64,000 nucleotides of DNA, taken from the NCBI GenBank assembly GCA_033239525.1, contig BSYO01000033.1, forward strand, positions 11,461,501 to 11,525,500, given 5' to 3'. The notes below the pieces were generated by a model that made no database searches, was not told the DNA's origin, and worked only from the letters and a program-made list of their open reading frames with translations. Source of the stretch: Nepenthes gracilis (lineage: Eukaryota > Streptophyta > Magnoliopsida > Caryophyllales > Nepenthaceae). Both the position numbers and the translations under genes were made by a program. This document shows positions 1 to 11,925 of this stretch, piece by piece; positions within the stretch are counted from its first letter, which is position 1, and each line of letters begins with the position of its first letter.

Positions 1-993
1 GTATGTGTAACGAAAATGTATACGAAATTTACATTAATCGTATATTTTGACATGCACGTGCCGGGTTGTAGTCACTACATTTAGATTTGGATTATTAGAT
101 TCTGACCAGCTCCCAATTGGGAGATTATTTTGTTATTTGAAAATTTCTTTTCGCTGGTAGGATCGATATTGGCTTCTAGATATCAGATTTTACACCAAAT
201 CACAAGCTAATCGCGACTTGGACTTGGACTTGGACTTGGATCGATATTGGCTTTGGAATTAATCCGGATCACTTTTGTTTTTGTTATATATTTATATTTA
301 TATATATATACGTCTCGATGAGGACCATTTTCAAAATTTGGACATTTGTTTGGATTTATATAGTTGATTTGAGTACGAGACTACCATTAGATTTTGAAAT
401 TTGGATCTTAGATTTTGGTTGAATTTGTCTTACCGGCGATTTGAATTTGTTCCGTAATTTGATTGGATTTTCATCAATTTGACATTTTTTCTAATTTATT
501 GAACTCATTTTATCTAAAATATGATACTTACTAAATATTTGGCTCAAGTTTTCTATTTTGTCTCTTCAGAGTAGAAGGCTCGGACGCATTACAGGAGTTA
601 GGATATAGCCTTCAACTATTTGTCCGATTTGGTAAGTTTAGTTTATTATAATTTAAATTTGACATTTGATACAATTGGACTATGGAATTAGTCGGATATA
701 TACCCATAGTGTATTTTAAAAATAGTTCAAATGTTATGTTATGTCATGTTATGATTTTTGAATGGATTTTTACCTCATTTATGATATTTGTAAAGTAGGT
801 CATATTTATTTTTATCTAGACGGTTATCCGATGAGGTCCTGTGTGAATTTTAGTTTATCTGGTTCTGTTTATTTGGATTGTCATACCTGAAGTTTTGGGA
901 CTTAGAATTAATTGGTTAAATTTTTTTAAAATTTAAAATTTTAAAAATTATAATTAATTATTTAATCGACCTGCTTAGTCTGAATCCGTGACA
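1..993 (+). mobile_element. 5' LTR (3' part) of a Tekay/Del-type Ty3/gypsy element
   Basis: The window opens inside an LTR. Its right end is set by the terminal CA at 992-993, followed four bases later by a tRNA-iMet-like primer-binding site. The sequence is AT-rich with no coding signal. The matching 3' LTR starts at 4841, but only its first 810 bases are present before the assembly gap. The two visible LTR parts therefore do not overlap and cannot be compared for age. The end resembles that of the solo LTR at 40707-45205, so both belong to the same broad lineage. Confidence 0.7.
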
Positions 994-997
994 GAAG

Positions 998-1010
998 TGG
1001 TATAAGAGAA
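998..1010 (+). other. Primer-binding site of the Tekay-type element
   Basis: tggtataagagaa resembles the complement of the initiator-tRNA-Met 3' end (consensus TGGTATCAGAGCC) used by Tekay/Del elements. It differs at the C in the middle and at the last bases. It lies 4 bp after the LTR end, as expected. Confidence 0.65.
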
Positions 1011-2145
1011 AAGTATAAGGAAAGGTACTTTGAGTCATTTTGGATAAATATTTGGCTAAATATTTAGGTATGATAAGTACTGTCTTTGGTTGATAATAAA
1101 AAATTTGAGCTGTGGAGACTTGGATTTAAATCAGAATGTTGAATTGTAGAGGTTTGGATTTGGATTGGAAGGATGATCATTTAATTATGATGAGTCATGC
1201 AAGTGGCACAATATATGGTTTGATATAGCAGTTGAATTAAAATTTTGTTTGGGTTTTTGCATATATGTGAATATTTTATTAGAATTTGTGATTTTTTTTT
1301 GAAGAAGTAGTGACCTTCGATAATGCTAGTTTGAAATCTCACGGATTAGAAGGAGATTTTGGCCGGCAGCATGGTAGGTGACAAAGTGAATCGGTCTGAA
1401 ATCTTATGGAATAGAAGGAGGTTTTGGTCGAGTAGATGCAAGCGAGAAGTGATCATTGTATTCGATTGAAGAAATAAAGATTCCTCAAAATTGAAAGTTG
1501 CAAATGAGGATGAAGAAGCTCAAGTCAAGTCAATTCATTTCTCTTCGCCAGAGAAGTTGTGGAGTTAACGGTGCCCAAGCTCTACCAGAAGATAGAACAA
1601 TAAAATGCAAGTCTGATTTTGTTGGCAGCAAAAATACTGATCGTGTAGAGGTTTGAAGCTATGGTTGGAATAAGGGGAAGACTCAAGAGTTGTCCTTTTC
1701 CTCTCGTTGCTGTGATTGGGTGGATAATCGTCTCTGCAATTCCTTCATCACTGAAAAATCGATAGATGAAGGTTTTGAGGTTCAACCTCCTAAAGCAATG
1801 CTATGGAAGATATTGAAGATTTTGAAAGATTTGTTGAAACATGATAGTAGCTGAAGATTTCAAGATTCAATTTGGAAGAAATTGATGCCATTCCGACTCT
1901 TAACGCATGGCGAAGAGTTGAACCAGACGTTGTTGATCGAGCAAAAGTAATTTCGGGAGAAGTGCTTCCAGAAGAAATCATAGTATTGGAGTCAGAGTTC
2001 GAAAGATGTATTTGTTTATCATCCAAAAGATAAGCTAAAAGAAAGTCAAATGAAGCAAAGTCTTCCTCCCTAAAATTTGAGGTTGCAAGATTAACATGCA
2101 AGTTTAGTAGAAAGATGTGCATGAGATGAGTTTGCTTCGTCAGAA

Positions 2146-2382
2146 ATGGAGTCTGCTTCAAATTGCTGCCAGATATGCTATTTGTCAAGGGATTGTTCAA
2201 ATTCCAAGCATTCGGATTTCAGACGTCCAGATAGAAGACAGACGATTTCAGGCAAAGTATTTGCAATTATGGCTCATGAAGTTAGAGCTGGATCCCCTGT
2301 TATGGAAGACTGTTTGGGTAAGTCAGTCCCATTTTGCATCTCGGGATATGAATCCACGGAATTCCAAAGAAGAATTAGTTAG
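2146..2382 (+). pseudogene. gag zinc-knuckle / protease-linker remnant
   Basis: One 78-codon stretch stays open. It begins with a degenerate CCHC knuckle (CQICYLSRDC) and then a GKVFAIMAHEVRAGSP segment, which matches the GRVFALTxxEAxAS linker between gag and protease in plant Ty3/gypsy polyproteins. The rest of the protease and the N-terminal half of reverse transcriptase are shortened. Only about 0.75 kb separates this motif from the central RT block, about half the usual distance. Confidence 0.6.
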
Positions 2383-4827
2383 AAGGCTTAAAAATTGATT
2401 TTGGCATTTCTTGCAAGTCATCTGCTGAAAGACGGGTGTTAAACTCATTTCGCATATATGGTCACTTTTGGGAGTTATTTTGTGACCATTAAAGACATTT
2501 TGGTCATCTGCGAGTTTGAAGATATTTTTTCAGATGTTTCGGTCTACATTGTTCTCGGATCAAGAGATTAAATTTGTTTTGATGTTGTGTTTGAATTTGT
2601 GCCTATTTTGAAAGTTCCGTATTGGGTGGTCCTGTTTGAGTTGAAGAATTGAAACGACAATTATAGAATTTGTTTGTAAAAGGTTTTGTTTAGCCAAGTG
2701 TCTTGGCGTGGGGTGCTTTAGTGCTCTCTAGTGAAGAAAGATAGATTGATGGATTTATATTTGGATTATTTGGGAAGTGAATATATATCCGCTCTCAATG
2801 ATCGAGGATTTATTTGATCCATTCTGAAAAATTTGGATTTTCTTTAAGATCAAGTTGTGTTTGGGATATCATTGGTTGAGAATTAAGTAAGAGGATATGC
2901 ATAGAAGAGTTCTTAGGTCAAAGTGTGGCCACTGCAAAGTCTCGATGGTACTTTTGGGTTATCCAATATATTTAGCATTTTTATGAATATTATCGATTGA
3001 ATTTCTGATCGTATTTGGATAAGTTGTGATGGTTTTATTTATGGCAGTTTTGTTTGTGATGATTTTGTTATTGGTGTTCTAGTTCGTTTGAAGAATTTTA
3101 AGGAGTATAAGACTCGATTGGGAAATCTGTTACAAATTTTGAGAAGGTATCATCTTAGGTCATACTAGTTCTTAAGATGAAATTTGGGAATCTGAAGAAG
3201 ATGGCTGTATTGTCAAGTAGGAAAAGACCGACTATAGTCGCGGGAGTGATGAGTTTCTTCGGTCTAGTTGGTCTTGATGGGAGATTTGTTGAATGTTTCT
3301 TGAGGATTGCAGTGTCTATGGCACTTTTGGAATAGAAGTTTTGAAGTGATGTTTGTAAGAAAAGCTTTCAGTAATTAAAGAATTGATTATCATTGACGTT
3401 GATTTTATCGATCCTTGATGGATCAGAAGGATTGCTAGCATTCAGCGTATCAGGTGCCTTATCTAAGACAAGTTTGGGATGCAGCGCAGTCTGGAGGAAT
3501 TTGTATGAAGATGCCATGGCTAGGAGGTCAGAATGAAGATTGGGCCAGAGGGATTTCCTCTCTTTGCTGTCAAGATTGAATTTTGAACGAACTTTCTAAT
3601 TGTTGGAGAAGCTTTTATGAAGATTAGTGGTGATGCCCTTTTTGGACGAACAGTCTTGAAGTTGGAAGAGATCAAGCAGGCAATCTCAAACATTCTGTAC
3701 AAAGTATTTTCTCCAATGCACGTTCGAGAGGAGGCATGTTTTCGAGAATTCTTTTATTTGAGTTTCGGCTGATTGGATGGCAACTTGGAAGCTGATTGGA
3801 TAGAAGCTCGGAAACAAATGAGATCATTTGCAGTTGTGATCGAGTTGGAGTTGTCCATGTATGACGGGAATCTCGAAGACTCTCCACCTAGTAGAGTAGA
3901 GGGAGAGTTTGATGGCGGTTTGATCACGAGTCATGACAAGATGGGTCTTATGCCTAAAAAAAGAAGCGAGAAGAAGCCTCCGAGATTTTGTTTGGGTTTG
4001 CCTCAAATAGCAAAGGATTTAATGCTCATTGGATAAGATTAAGCTAGCTGATAATGGATGAGCTAACGAAATTGGCTTATTACTTGTCTATGAGGATATC
4101 ATTCTCGAGATTTGTCATTGGTATATTTTTGAGATGAGAAGATCATAAGGTATTTTTACTTTGAGGATTTTGATTTGATTTGAGGCTAAGGATTAATCAG
4201 AGTGGCACAGCGAAAACATGTAGTCTCGTGGCTATCTATCATAAGATTTGATTTGAGGTTGAAGTAGGAGATCCGAATTGCAATTTGATTGGAGGTTTAA
4301 AAAGAATAGTCTTATATTTCTGAAAACTTATTAAAAAAAAGATTTTTGAATTTTCAAGTCAAAGGACAATTGCAAGTAGACGTTTATTGTGACAATCAAA
4401 ACTTTTACCAGATTAGAGAAGTGGCCTATTGATTGGCCTTTTTTCTAAATTTGATAGATAAATGCAATATATTTTATATGAATGATATTTCACATGTGAT
4501 TTGGTTGAAGTCGTTTCGATTGATGGGAAGTGTTTTAGGTTAAAATTATGATTTCAATTTTGGGATAAGAAGGATCTGGTATAGAGGAATAAAATATTTC
4601 CATTGGTCATTATGCTTTCAAGGAATTTTCGAGTTGAAGAAGTGTTAAGGGATCTCGATGAAGAGTCCGAGAGAATATACCTATTTGTTGAGGATCAGAT
4701 TTGAAAAAATTATTTGACGAAGGAAGTCTATTGAGAAGACTGAAGATGAAGTTTGAAAGAATACCTTCATTGTTGGATAATTGAGGTAAAGATCTAGAGA
4801 CGTAAATTTTGAGGCTGAAATTTTTAT

Positions 4828-4840
4828 AAGGAGGGGAGAA
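4828..4840 (+). other. Polypurine tract of the Tekay-type element
   Basis: aaggaggggagaa lies immediately before the 3' LTR start (tgtaatatccc), the standard plus-strand priming position. Confidence 0.75.
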
Positions 4841-5650
4841 TGTAATATCCCAGATTTTCATGCGGATTAATTTAATACTAACTGTGATTTTGAATAAATT
4901 GGGTATGACGAAATTAATTAAATATTTAAAAATTTTATATAATATTTGGATCAGTCGGGTTGACGCTCGAGGTATGCCCGCATTATCGCCCGAATATCTG
5001 TTTGGATTTTGGAATAAAAAAATAAAAAAATATATAATAATAATAGTAATATATATATATATATATATAACGAAAAAAAGAAAAAAAATGAAAAGAAGAT
5101 AAGGATTGTGGCTCGGTTCTGGGCGGGAGAGAGAAAAAGAGAGAAAAAGTAATGCGGGGAGAGAGAGAAGGGTTTCAAGCGCCATTTTTGGTGCTCCACA
5201 AGAAAGCAGAGGGAGCGGTGGTGTCGGTGTCGGCGTCAGACGGCATAGTCGATGTGGTGAGCTTGGTCAATGACGGCCAAGAGTGAATCGGTGGAGGTGC
5301 AGGGAGGAGAAGCCATCAAGCCGGACGGTGGTTGTCGACGGCGTTTGCAGCGGTGAACGGAGGTACAGCAGGAGTGGTCGGTGGCAGCCGGTGGTGGTGC
5401 ACCGGTGACTGCGTCGATTGTGGTGAGCGTGGCTGCACGCAGGATTGTTCAAGGAAAGGGAGGGGAACTTGGGTGCATCTGGTAGCGCGGCAGTGAAGAA
5501 GGAGGAGCGTGCGTTTCAGTATCTCTGAGCCCTATTTTTCAGATCCGTAAAATATAAGGTTGAGGTAAATATCTGTAAACTCTCTTTGGTCTGATTTAAT
5601 TTTTGATATATTTTGAATAATGTATGAATTTTTTTTACTAATATGCATTT
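4841..5650 (+). mobile_element. 3' LTR (5' part), cut by the assembly gap
   Basis: The LTR begins tgtaatatccc, the usual start for Tekay/Del LTRs, directly after the polypurine tract. It holds an (AT)n run near 5050 and a GA-rich stretch at 5128-5172 followed by GC-rich sequence, a layout shared with the solo LTR at 40707-45205. It runs into 100 Ns at 5651. The rest of this LTR, matching positions 1-993, is not visible after the gap. Confidence 0.7.
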
Positions 5651-5750
5651 NNNNNNNNNNNNNNNNNNNNNNNNNNNNNNNNNNNNNNNNNNNNNNNNNN
5701 NNNNNNNNNNNNNNNNNNNNNNNNNNNNNNNNNNNNNNNNNNNNNNNNNN
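5651..5750. other. Assembly gap (100 N)
   Basis: There are exactly 100 Ns, the conventional size for a gap of unknown length. It falls inside a repeated LTR, where assemblers often fail. At least the second half of the 3' LTR is missing here. Confidence 0.95.
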
Positions 5751-6467
5751 TTAATTTGAGAATATCATTAAGTTGGACAAAGAATAAACATAGGGTTTAT
5801 TCATAAAGTAAAGTTACCGGATGACTTGAGAAATTAATATATTATAATACATGGAAGATATTACTCATTATTAGAGGACTTATCGCCATGATTCATATAT
5901 TTATTTCTTAAAGTTTGAAAAATTGATGATCTTAGTTATCACATCAAGTTAAATATGGACCAAGTGGGAGAATGTGGGCTTCAGCCCAAAATGATGAGTC
6001 GGCCCAAGCCGCTGAGCCAGCCTTGAGCCGGCCCACGAGCCGCCAAGCCGCAAGCCACGAACGGCTTCTGAAGCCAATTTCGAGCCGACAGAAGGGTTTC
6101 GTTCTCTTCGTCTTCCTCGATGGATTTGTAGCCATTTGGCGTTTTACTCAATTAATTGCTGAAGTATTAGTGGTCCATTAAGTGGTGATAACTCTTCCAT
6201 TAAGCCAATTCATTAATTTTGGCCGGTTTGAGTTCAAAACGCTCGGTTGAGGCGGATGATGGTTTCACCTATAAATTGAACCTTCTGGCTTTATCCCTGG
6301 CACCCAACTCAAGTAATACACCATCTAAACGAGTGAATGAGTGTCTAGAAGCACGAAGCCGGTCCGAATAGAACGTCCGAAAACAGAGCACCAAATGGCC
6401 GGAGGTATATTAATCGATTTTAAATTCCGCTTTTGTGGTTGTTTTAGCCACATAAATTTCTAAGGGT
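5751..6467. other. Unassigned sequence between the gap and the inverted-repeat arm
   Basis: No supported gene. A GC-richer block at 5970-6120 is built from short repeats of gccgagcc/aagccg type. A TATA-like ctataaatt at 6270 is followed by about 130 bases that look like a transcribed leader. It could be part of another LTR or promoter, but I cannot identify it. Confidence 0.4.
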
Positions 6468-8507
6468 TACCGGCCAAATAGACCAAATCAAGAGAAGTAA
6501 AAATATATATATATATATATATACAAAGGATTTTGAGTAAAGTCTTCATTGATCAAACATTTGACATTACATTGTATAAAAACTGAAAAATTATAATTAG
6601 TAAATACATAACAATTCATGTGTTACTTCATATTTCACGTGTTTGATCATTTATTAAATCTTCTTTTTTGTTATTGTTTAAAATGATTAATTATTCAATG
6701 AAATCTTTTGGGTCTAACTAATATTCTTCTTCACTCTTCATATACTAATTCAAGAATTTTGGTTATTTGCATTATTCTAAAGTTCTTATGATCGACAAAA
6801 TTTTGAAGAAAATAGGTTAAGACTGCACTTACAAATTATGTGTCAAAAAGATTTCATAGGCTTCAAGCAAATGCCTTCATAAAAATATAAAAATCTCTAA
6901 AATGATTTATAGTTTAACCAAAGTATAGTTCTTAGTATGAGTATTGAATATTTGAGCCACACATTATAGAAGTTAAGGGATTACTAATAAATAATTTACT
7001 AAGTCAAAATTTTGTATAGAGAAATCGGTAGTGGGATTGCTTTTTTTTCCTCAAACTCCAATGACATATTGCATAAGCACTAGTCAATAAAAATAATTCT
7101 AGAGGCATGTATGTAGCGATTCAAACCCGAATCACACGACTGGCCTATACCAACCATACAAAAAATCAAACCATAAATGATTATTATTATTAAATTGTCA
7201 AATAAAATATCGATAATAAATATTAAACTCTTAAAAATATAAAATAGTAAAAATGTTCATAACATTAAAAACTCTTGGAATACAATTCTATTAAAATGTT
7301 CAAAAATAACAAATCAACAAAGAAGACTCAAAATATTTTATCACAAAGCTTCTAAGCTCCGAAATCGTCTCTACTTGAAATCTCAACAAGACATGTTCGC
7401 TAATTAGCTGTGGATTAGGCGTTAAAACACAACCAATACTGCATACGAGAGTCTATCAAATGCTTATTAAGCGCTGATATTTTGTTCCAAATATGCACAT
7501 GTGCCATTTGAACACATATCGGACACAACTAAGCTACCTTAAAATACACATCACCTTGAAGGTGTCTCTTAGGTATATTTTTACGATCCAAAACATGCAT
7601 GAATATGCGTTAAGCGTTGGTCATGTGGCACTGACCTAACTTATTTTCATTCAAAACATAATTTGACCCAAAACTATCAATTAACTGGAAAAGAATATAT
7701 CAACTTAGTTTAAATAATCATTATTAAAAAATATTTTTGAATCCATATTTTATAAAGAGGATGAGGAAGATGAAGAGAAAGTAGCCAGCTGTGCGTGTCT
7801 GAGGTGATGAATTTGATTGGGGAAGAGGGTGAATGGATTTGGTTCAATGCATTTTTTTTAATTATTAATACTAATTAACTAATTTAATTAATTATCATAC
7901 TATTAATTACATTCAAGTGTATTAATATCATATTGGTCCTAATTATTATTTTATGAGATTGAAAATAATCATAGGTTGTTGATAGAAAATTATTAAAATA
8001 TCATTTCAATATTCTCATAAATTTGACATGTTTGATTTTCATACGAAATTAATCTAAGCTAATTTGTAATTAGTAGCACATTAATTGTTTTTATTAATAA
8101 CTATATCGAATTAAAAGTCTAATAAATTAAAATTAAAACACTAAAATATTACAGCATATAATAAAAAAATATTACCTTCTGCGCGTGACAATGTCATTAG
8201 ATTTTTAGATAAATCATATCGACTCTTTTTTGGATAGGTGGACCCTTTCAAGCTCTATAAACAAATTCCGAACATGTATTGAACTGAACATGCCTTCAAT
8301 TAAAAACTGGAGAAACGTCCCAACGTCAGATTATTTCTCAAAGTAAAATATTCAAATTTTGTTTGCTTTTATCTCTGAGAATCTTCTTACTTTTTACAGA
8401 AGAATAGACTACATACAGCATAGTAATGTTGATATTTTTATCTAATATATATGGATTGAAAATTAAAAAAAAAAACTTAAAAATAATTAAAATTTTTAAT
8501 AATAAAT
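6468..8507 (+). repeat. Left arm of a 2.04 kb inverted repeat
   Basis: The reverse complement of this segment recurs at 25750-27784 with scattered substitutions and small indels. Identity judged by eye is in the mid-to-high 80 percent range. Homology starts at taccggccaaatag (6468) and stops at aataataaat (8507), right at the junction with the duplicated kinase fragment. No coding region is visible in either arm. Because both copies end at the same points, a dispersed element with defined ends is a reasonable reading, but I see no LTR or clear terminal repeats. Confidence 0.8.
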
Positions 8508-8937
8508 TTGCACAATATCCTTACTCTATCAAATTGCTCCCCAGTGAAGATTTGAAGGGATGGATACTGCCCTCTTCTCAAGCTAAGCATACTGATTGAT
8601 GCATTCATTGCCTTGGTTGGTAAAAATATGTGGTTTCTGGCTAGAAGGCATTGATACTTCTGTTGGGATAGTGTGGCGGCACCTGACATGTTGAAATATT
8701 TCATTTATTTTTATTCCAATATCCTCTGACATATTCTAAATATATAGGGCTAGTTTTTTTATTTTCAAAAAATTACGGTTCTAAACATAAACTAAAGAGA
8801 AATTAGATCCATTTAGTAATTTAAACATAATTAAAAATCTAAGCCCCTATTACATTTTTTTCATTGTGTAGCATAAGTTATGAAGCAATTCATTTATATT
8901 GGCTAACTTACAAATTAATTCTTTTTGAAAATTTTTT

Positions 8938-9266
8938 TGGATGAAGAAATAAAAATATACATTTCTATATATAAAACTATTGACCAATATTGTAAGTATC
9001 AGCTTATATGTATTAGTATTGGTCCCCAACACTGGTAATTTTTGTTATTATCACAATATCATAATTAGTTGTTGTATCAATGATATATCATTTTTGTAGG
9101 CCAATAATTAAAATATTGGCCAATACAATTGGTAATTTGTTAATATATCGACCAAGACACCTTATGAATTTAATATTTTAAATTTTTTTTTAATATCAAT
9201 ACATATTGTCTAAAACTAATATGGTTACGACCAATACAGATATTAGAACCTGCTATTTTTATCCAT
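8938..9266. repeat. MITE-like AT-rich repeat, copy within the duplicated kinase fragment
   Basis: This is an AT-rich segment full of tattggccaatat/gatatatca motifs, beginning near ggatgaagaaat and ending near tatttttatccat. These ends are approximate inverted repeats of each other. It is the duplicate of the copy near 35660-35985. Edges are approximate. Confidence 0.5.
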
Positions 9267-9549
9267 AATTTTTTAGTATAATAGTATAGTTGATCAGTAA
9301 TATTCTCAATATTTTTAAATGAACTAAAAATTTTGGTTAGTATATCCCTAGCATATCGTCATGTCATTTTTAGAAAACTAACATAACAGTATGTCAGTAC
9401 CATATCATATAATATTCATGTCCTTTGTCAGCATCCTTTCTTGCATGGTTACTAGAAAGATTGGAAAAAAAATGAACATTCATATAGAAGAACGAAGCAA
9501 AATGCAAAACTCACATAGTATTCAAGAAAAAGAGGTTGGAAAAACTCAC

Positions 9550-9787
9550 ATTGTTCCAACTATTCTTGTGCTGATATGAATGTTTTCATCTTCATCAAGC
9601 TTTGCTAAACCAAAATCTGATATTTTAGTATTTAGATCCTTATCAAGTAAAATATTAGTGGCCTTTATGTCCCTGTGAACAATCTTGATCCTTGACTCCT
9701 CGTGAAGATAAGTTAGTCCCCTTGCCATGCCCAAACATATTCCCTTTCGTGTAGGCCAATCCAAGTTTAACCGATTAAGCTCACGAC
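9550..9787 (-). pseudogene. Isolated kinase exon (catalytic loop), reading frame intact
   Basis: The exon encodes Ser/Thr kinase subdomains V-VII: LNLDWPTRKGICLG, the catalytic loop [16 protein letters not shown], and the DFG segment [14 protein letters not shown], ending in ISTRIVGT. It is 238 nt with a canonical acceptor (TTTAG|GTC) and donor (AAT|GTGAGT). Unlike the matching exon at 36268-36503, it has no stop and no frameshift. With no flanking exons it is a gene fragment. Confidence 0.85.
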
Positions 9788-9857
9788 CTAAAAAATTAGG
9801 CACATTTGAGATGAACAGATAAAGTATGAAAGAGCAAAGGAGAAGACTAACAACAAC

Positions 9858-10290
9858 GGAACGGGTTGGAGATTCCGTTCCCTCAATCGAGCACTGGCTT
9901 TGAGTTTCGTTGGTGGCTGGTGGCCTTCCTAGGTGATCGGGAGTTAAGGCGATTCTCGATGTTCCATTGGGAAATGGACAAGCTTGCGGCAGTCCCGATG
10001 GGACACCTAATGGATGCCTGTCCCTCGTTGCGGTCGAGCTCATTCTTGCAGCAGCAAGGGATTCATATCCAATTCACCCATCAGGTGGGGGAGTCGGCAT
10101 AGGGAAGATGCCTCCAAAGCATGGCGATGTGCATCTAAGCTCAGGGTCAAACCTTCTCGGCGAGATTAGTTCTTCATCTGCCTCTTGTATTTTGCTATAT
10201 TTTTGTTTTTTCGTACTTTTGCTATTGCAAACTTTGTACTTTGTAAAGAAAAGCTTCAATGAATAAAAGCACTAGTTTGCCTTTTATGTA
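9858..10290 (+). other. Possible 3' end of a decayed plus-strand accessory transcript
   Basis: The sequence is GC-richer than the host DNA to its left. It ends in a T-rich tail with aatgaataaaag (10257-10268), a plausible plant polyadenylation region on the plus strand. One frame stays open from 9967 to 10266 but matches nothing I recognise. Its place at the end of the accessory region suggests a further decayed copy of that kind of gene. This is inference from position only. Confidence 0.3.
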
Positions 10291-10499
10291 TGATGTTATC
10301 AAATCTTCTCTTTGTCGCTTGGCATGTTATAACTCAAGAGCAGTAGGACCCTCTCGTCGCCATACGTACTCGAGTGCTTGCTCATTCCGAGTACTAGGTG
10401 ACTTTCAGTCACCTTGGCTAGTGTCCATCCCTCAAGTCCAAATAGGAACTGTTGATAGGAGGACCTGAAGGGGACTAGCTGTGGGCCTGCTCAACCTTG

Positions 10500-11545
10500 G
10501 GAGGCTGAACGTCGTTGGCGACTATTGCGTCAATCAAAGGCGTTAGCGCATTTATTGCGTTAGAAATCCTAGGGTCGTCACGTCATAATTGCCTTTTTTG
10601 AAAAGGTGTGATGCTCTAGGGTTCTACCACGTTGGAGGATCCCACTGGGCGGTGGAACGCTTTCTCCTTATTGTATGACGTCGTTTCCTTAGGGAAACTT
10701 TGGCTATTTAAGAGCCATGAATCTCTCCAAATTTCACACTCCTTAGTCACAAAATCTCAGTAGTCATTTTTCTTCCCCCTTTCTCACTGTGGTGACCCTG
10801 ATGGCAAGACCATTTTCTTCCTCGGAGTCTGAAACTCCCATTGAGAAATCCAAATGGGGAGTGTAAGCCTTGAGGGGCCATGATGAGGCCATGCCTTCTG
10901 CGATGGCAGCAGAGGGTTATTATTCAGAGCCTTCTATCATCGGGTCAATGAGGTTCCTGTAGGCACCACTGGGCTTTGAATCCAATGGGGCGTCCAACTT
11001 CTCGTAGTGTCAAAGGCATGGGGGAGCCAATACGTCATTTCGTCATGTCCTTAGGGCAGTGGAGGACATGGAGGTCTGGGTGCAGGTTGTCGTTGGAGAG
11101 GTCGAGCAGACTCGAGCTTGAGCGACTCACTTTGAGCAAGCATGGTCGGAGGTAGAGCTAACCGATGCCAAGTCGTAGACTGAGAACCAAATTGTTGCTA
11201 TTCAGAAAGAGCTAGAGCGATATCGGGCGTGGCTCAGGGAGGAACACGTCGTCCATGCGCGGCAAGAGGTTGAGCTTAGATCAATAATCTGGCTGGAAAA
11301 GTTGGCTCCATTGCTAGAAAGGAATTCCAGGAAGGTATTCGGCTTAGCCGGAGAATAGATTCGTTGGTGGTACCAGACTTTTGCATCGGCCTCTTGGACT
11401 CTCAAAATTAAGGCACCAAGACACACTTGAAACTAACGGAGTTCATGACTCCAGATCGTACAGAGCCCGGAGGGGGAAGATAGTTGTATTATGCGGCCAC
11501 TATTCGACTTCTCCAGTAAAGAAACCTTATTAGTGAAAATACTCA
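10500..11545 (+). pseudogene. Decayed antisense transcription unit with TATA box, unrecognised product
   Basis: A TATA-like ctatttaa (10704-10711) precedes an ATG at 10801 by about 90 nt. Translation begins MARPFSSSESETPIEKSKWG and then meets a stop. Further on (about 11090-11430) one plus-strand frame reads through a helical, charged segment (IVAIQKELERYRAWLREEH) and WLEKLAPLLERNSRKVFG, interrupted by several stops. I do not recognise the protein; it may be the coiled-coil half of an accessory protein. It runs opposite to gag-pol, like the unit at 11926. Confidence 0.4.
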
Positions 11546-11868
11546 ATGAAATTTCATTATTTAACTGAGCGGTTGGTTTGTCACAATTTGTTGCATTCAG
11601 TTAACCCATTTTTTCTTCTAATTTTGTGCTCTAGAAGGGCTGCTGTAGCGACTCCTAATGGTCAGTATTGTTGCATTAAATGCGGGTGTGACAGTTGGAA
11701 TTCTGGCAGGCGACTGCGGCGTTGTGGGATGGCAGTCTATCAAGTGCCATGATGAGCTGCCATGGATTGACATGTGGGGCTTTGCTGAACGGGCACATGT
11801 CAAGGCCATCACTTAGGGCGTCCTTTGCATTTTCCCGTGTGACGCCGGTTTTCCTTCTAAGCATTGTC

Positions 11869-11878
11869 TATATAAAGG
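11869..11878 (+). promoter_or_regulatory. TATA box of the antisense accessory gene
   Basis: ctatataaag lies 48 nt upstream of the ATG at 11926, in a GC-rich context and outside any LTR. This supports an independent promoter for the accessory gene on the strand opposite to gag-pol. Confidence 0.6.
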
Positions 11879-11925
11879 GGTGTGCATTCTCGCTCTTGAG
11901 CACTTTGCCATCACTTGTTCCAAAC

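Larger units (their letters stand above)
994..4840 (+). pseudogene. Decayed gag-pol of a Tekay/Del-type Ty3/gypsy element
   Basis: There is no long ORF, but domains survive in the right order. At 2146-2382 there is a degenerate gag zinc knuckle (CQICYLSRDC) followed by the gag/protease linker. At about 2845-3330 there is reverse transcriptase with stops and frame changes: GYHWLRIK, then a GHxxF-like segment, then FFGLVGLDGRFVE, which corresponds to the SFLGLAGYYRRFVE block. RNase H continues to about 3540. The far end (4780-4840) encodes NFEAEIFIRRGEC, like the usual C-terminus of these polyproteins. The internal part is 3.85 kb, well below the roughly 5-6 kb of an intact element, so large deletions have occurred. 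The element cannot move by itself. Confidence 0.75.
8508..9857 (-). pseudogene. Duplicated genomic fragment of the LRR receptor kinase (one kinase exon plus introns)
   Basis: This is a direct copy of 35226-36573, including intron sequence, so it arose by DNA duplication and not through RNA. The copy contains one complete kinase exon (9550-9787). It is cut on the left by the inverted-repeat arm and on the right by the Tat element (homology ends at aacaacaac, 9857). The neighbouring kinase exons are absent, so it cannot encode a receptor. Confidence 0.85.

Noticed and set aside
4610..5185. Minus-strand 191-codon ORF across the polypurine tract and LTR
   Set aside because: It spans the LTR boundary and an (AT)n microsatellite, is antisense to the element, and has no domain.
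8477..8704. Minus-strand 75-codon ORF, similar in the copy near 35400
   Set aside because: Its conservation is explained by the recent duplication. It crosses the inverted-repeat border and has a stop in the second copy.
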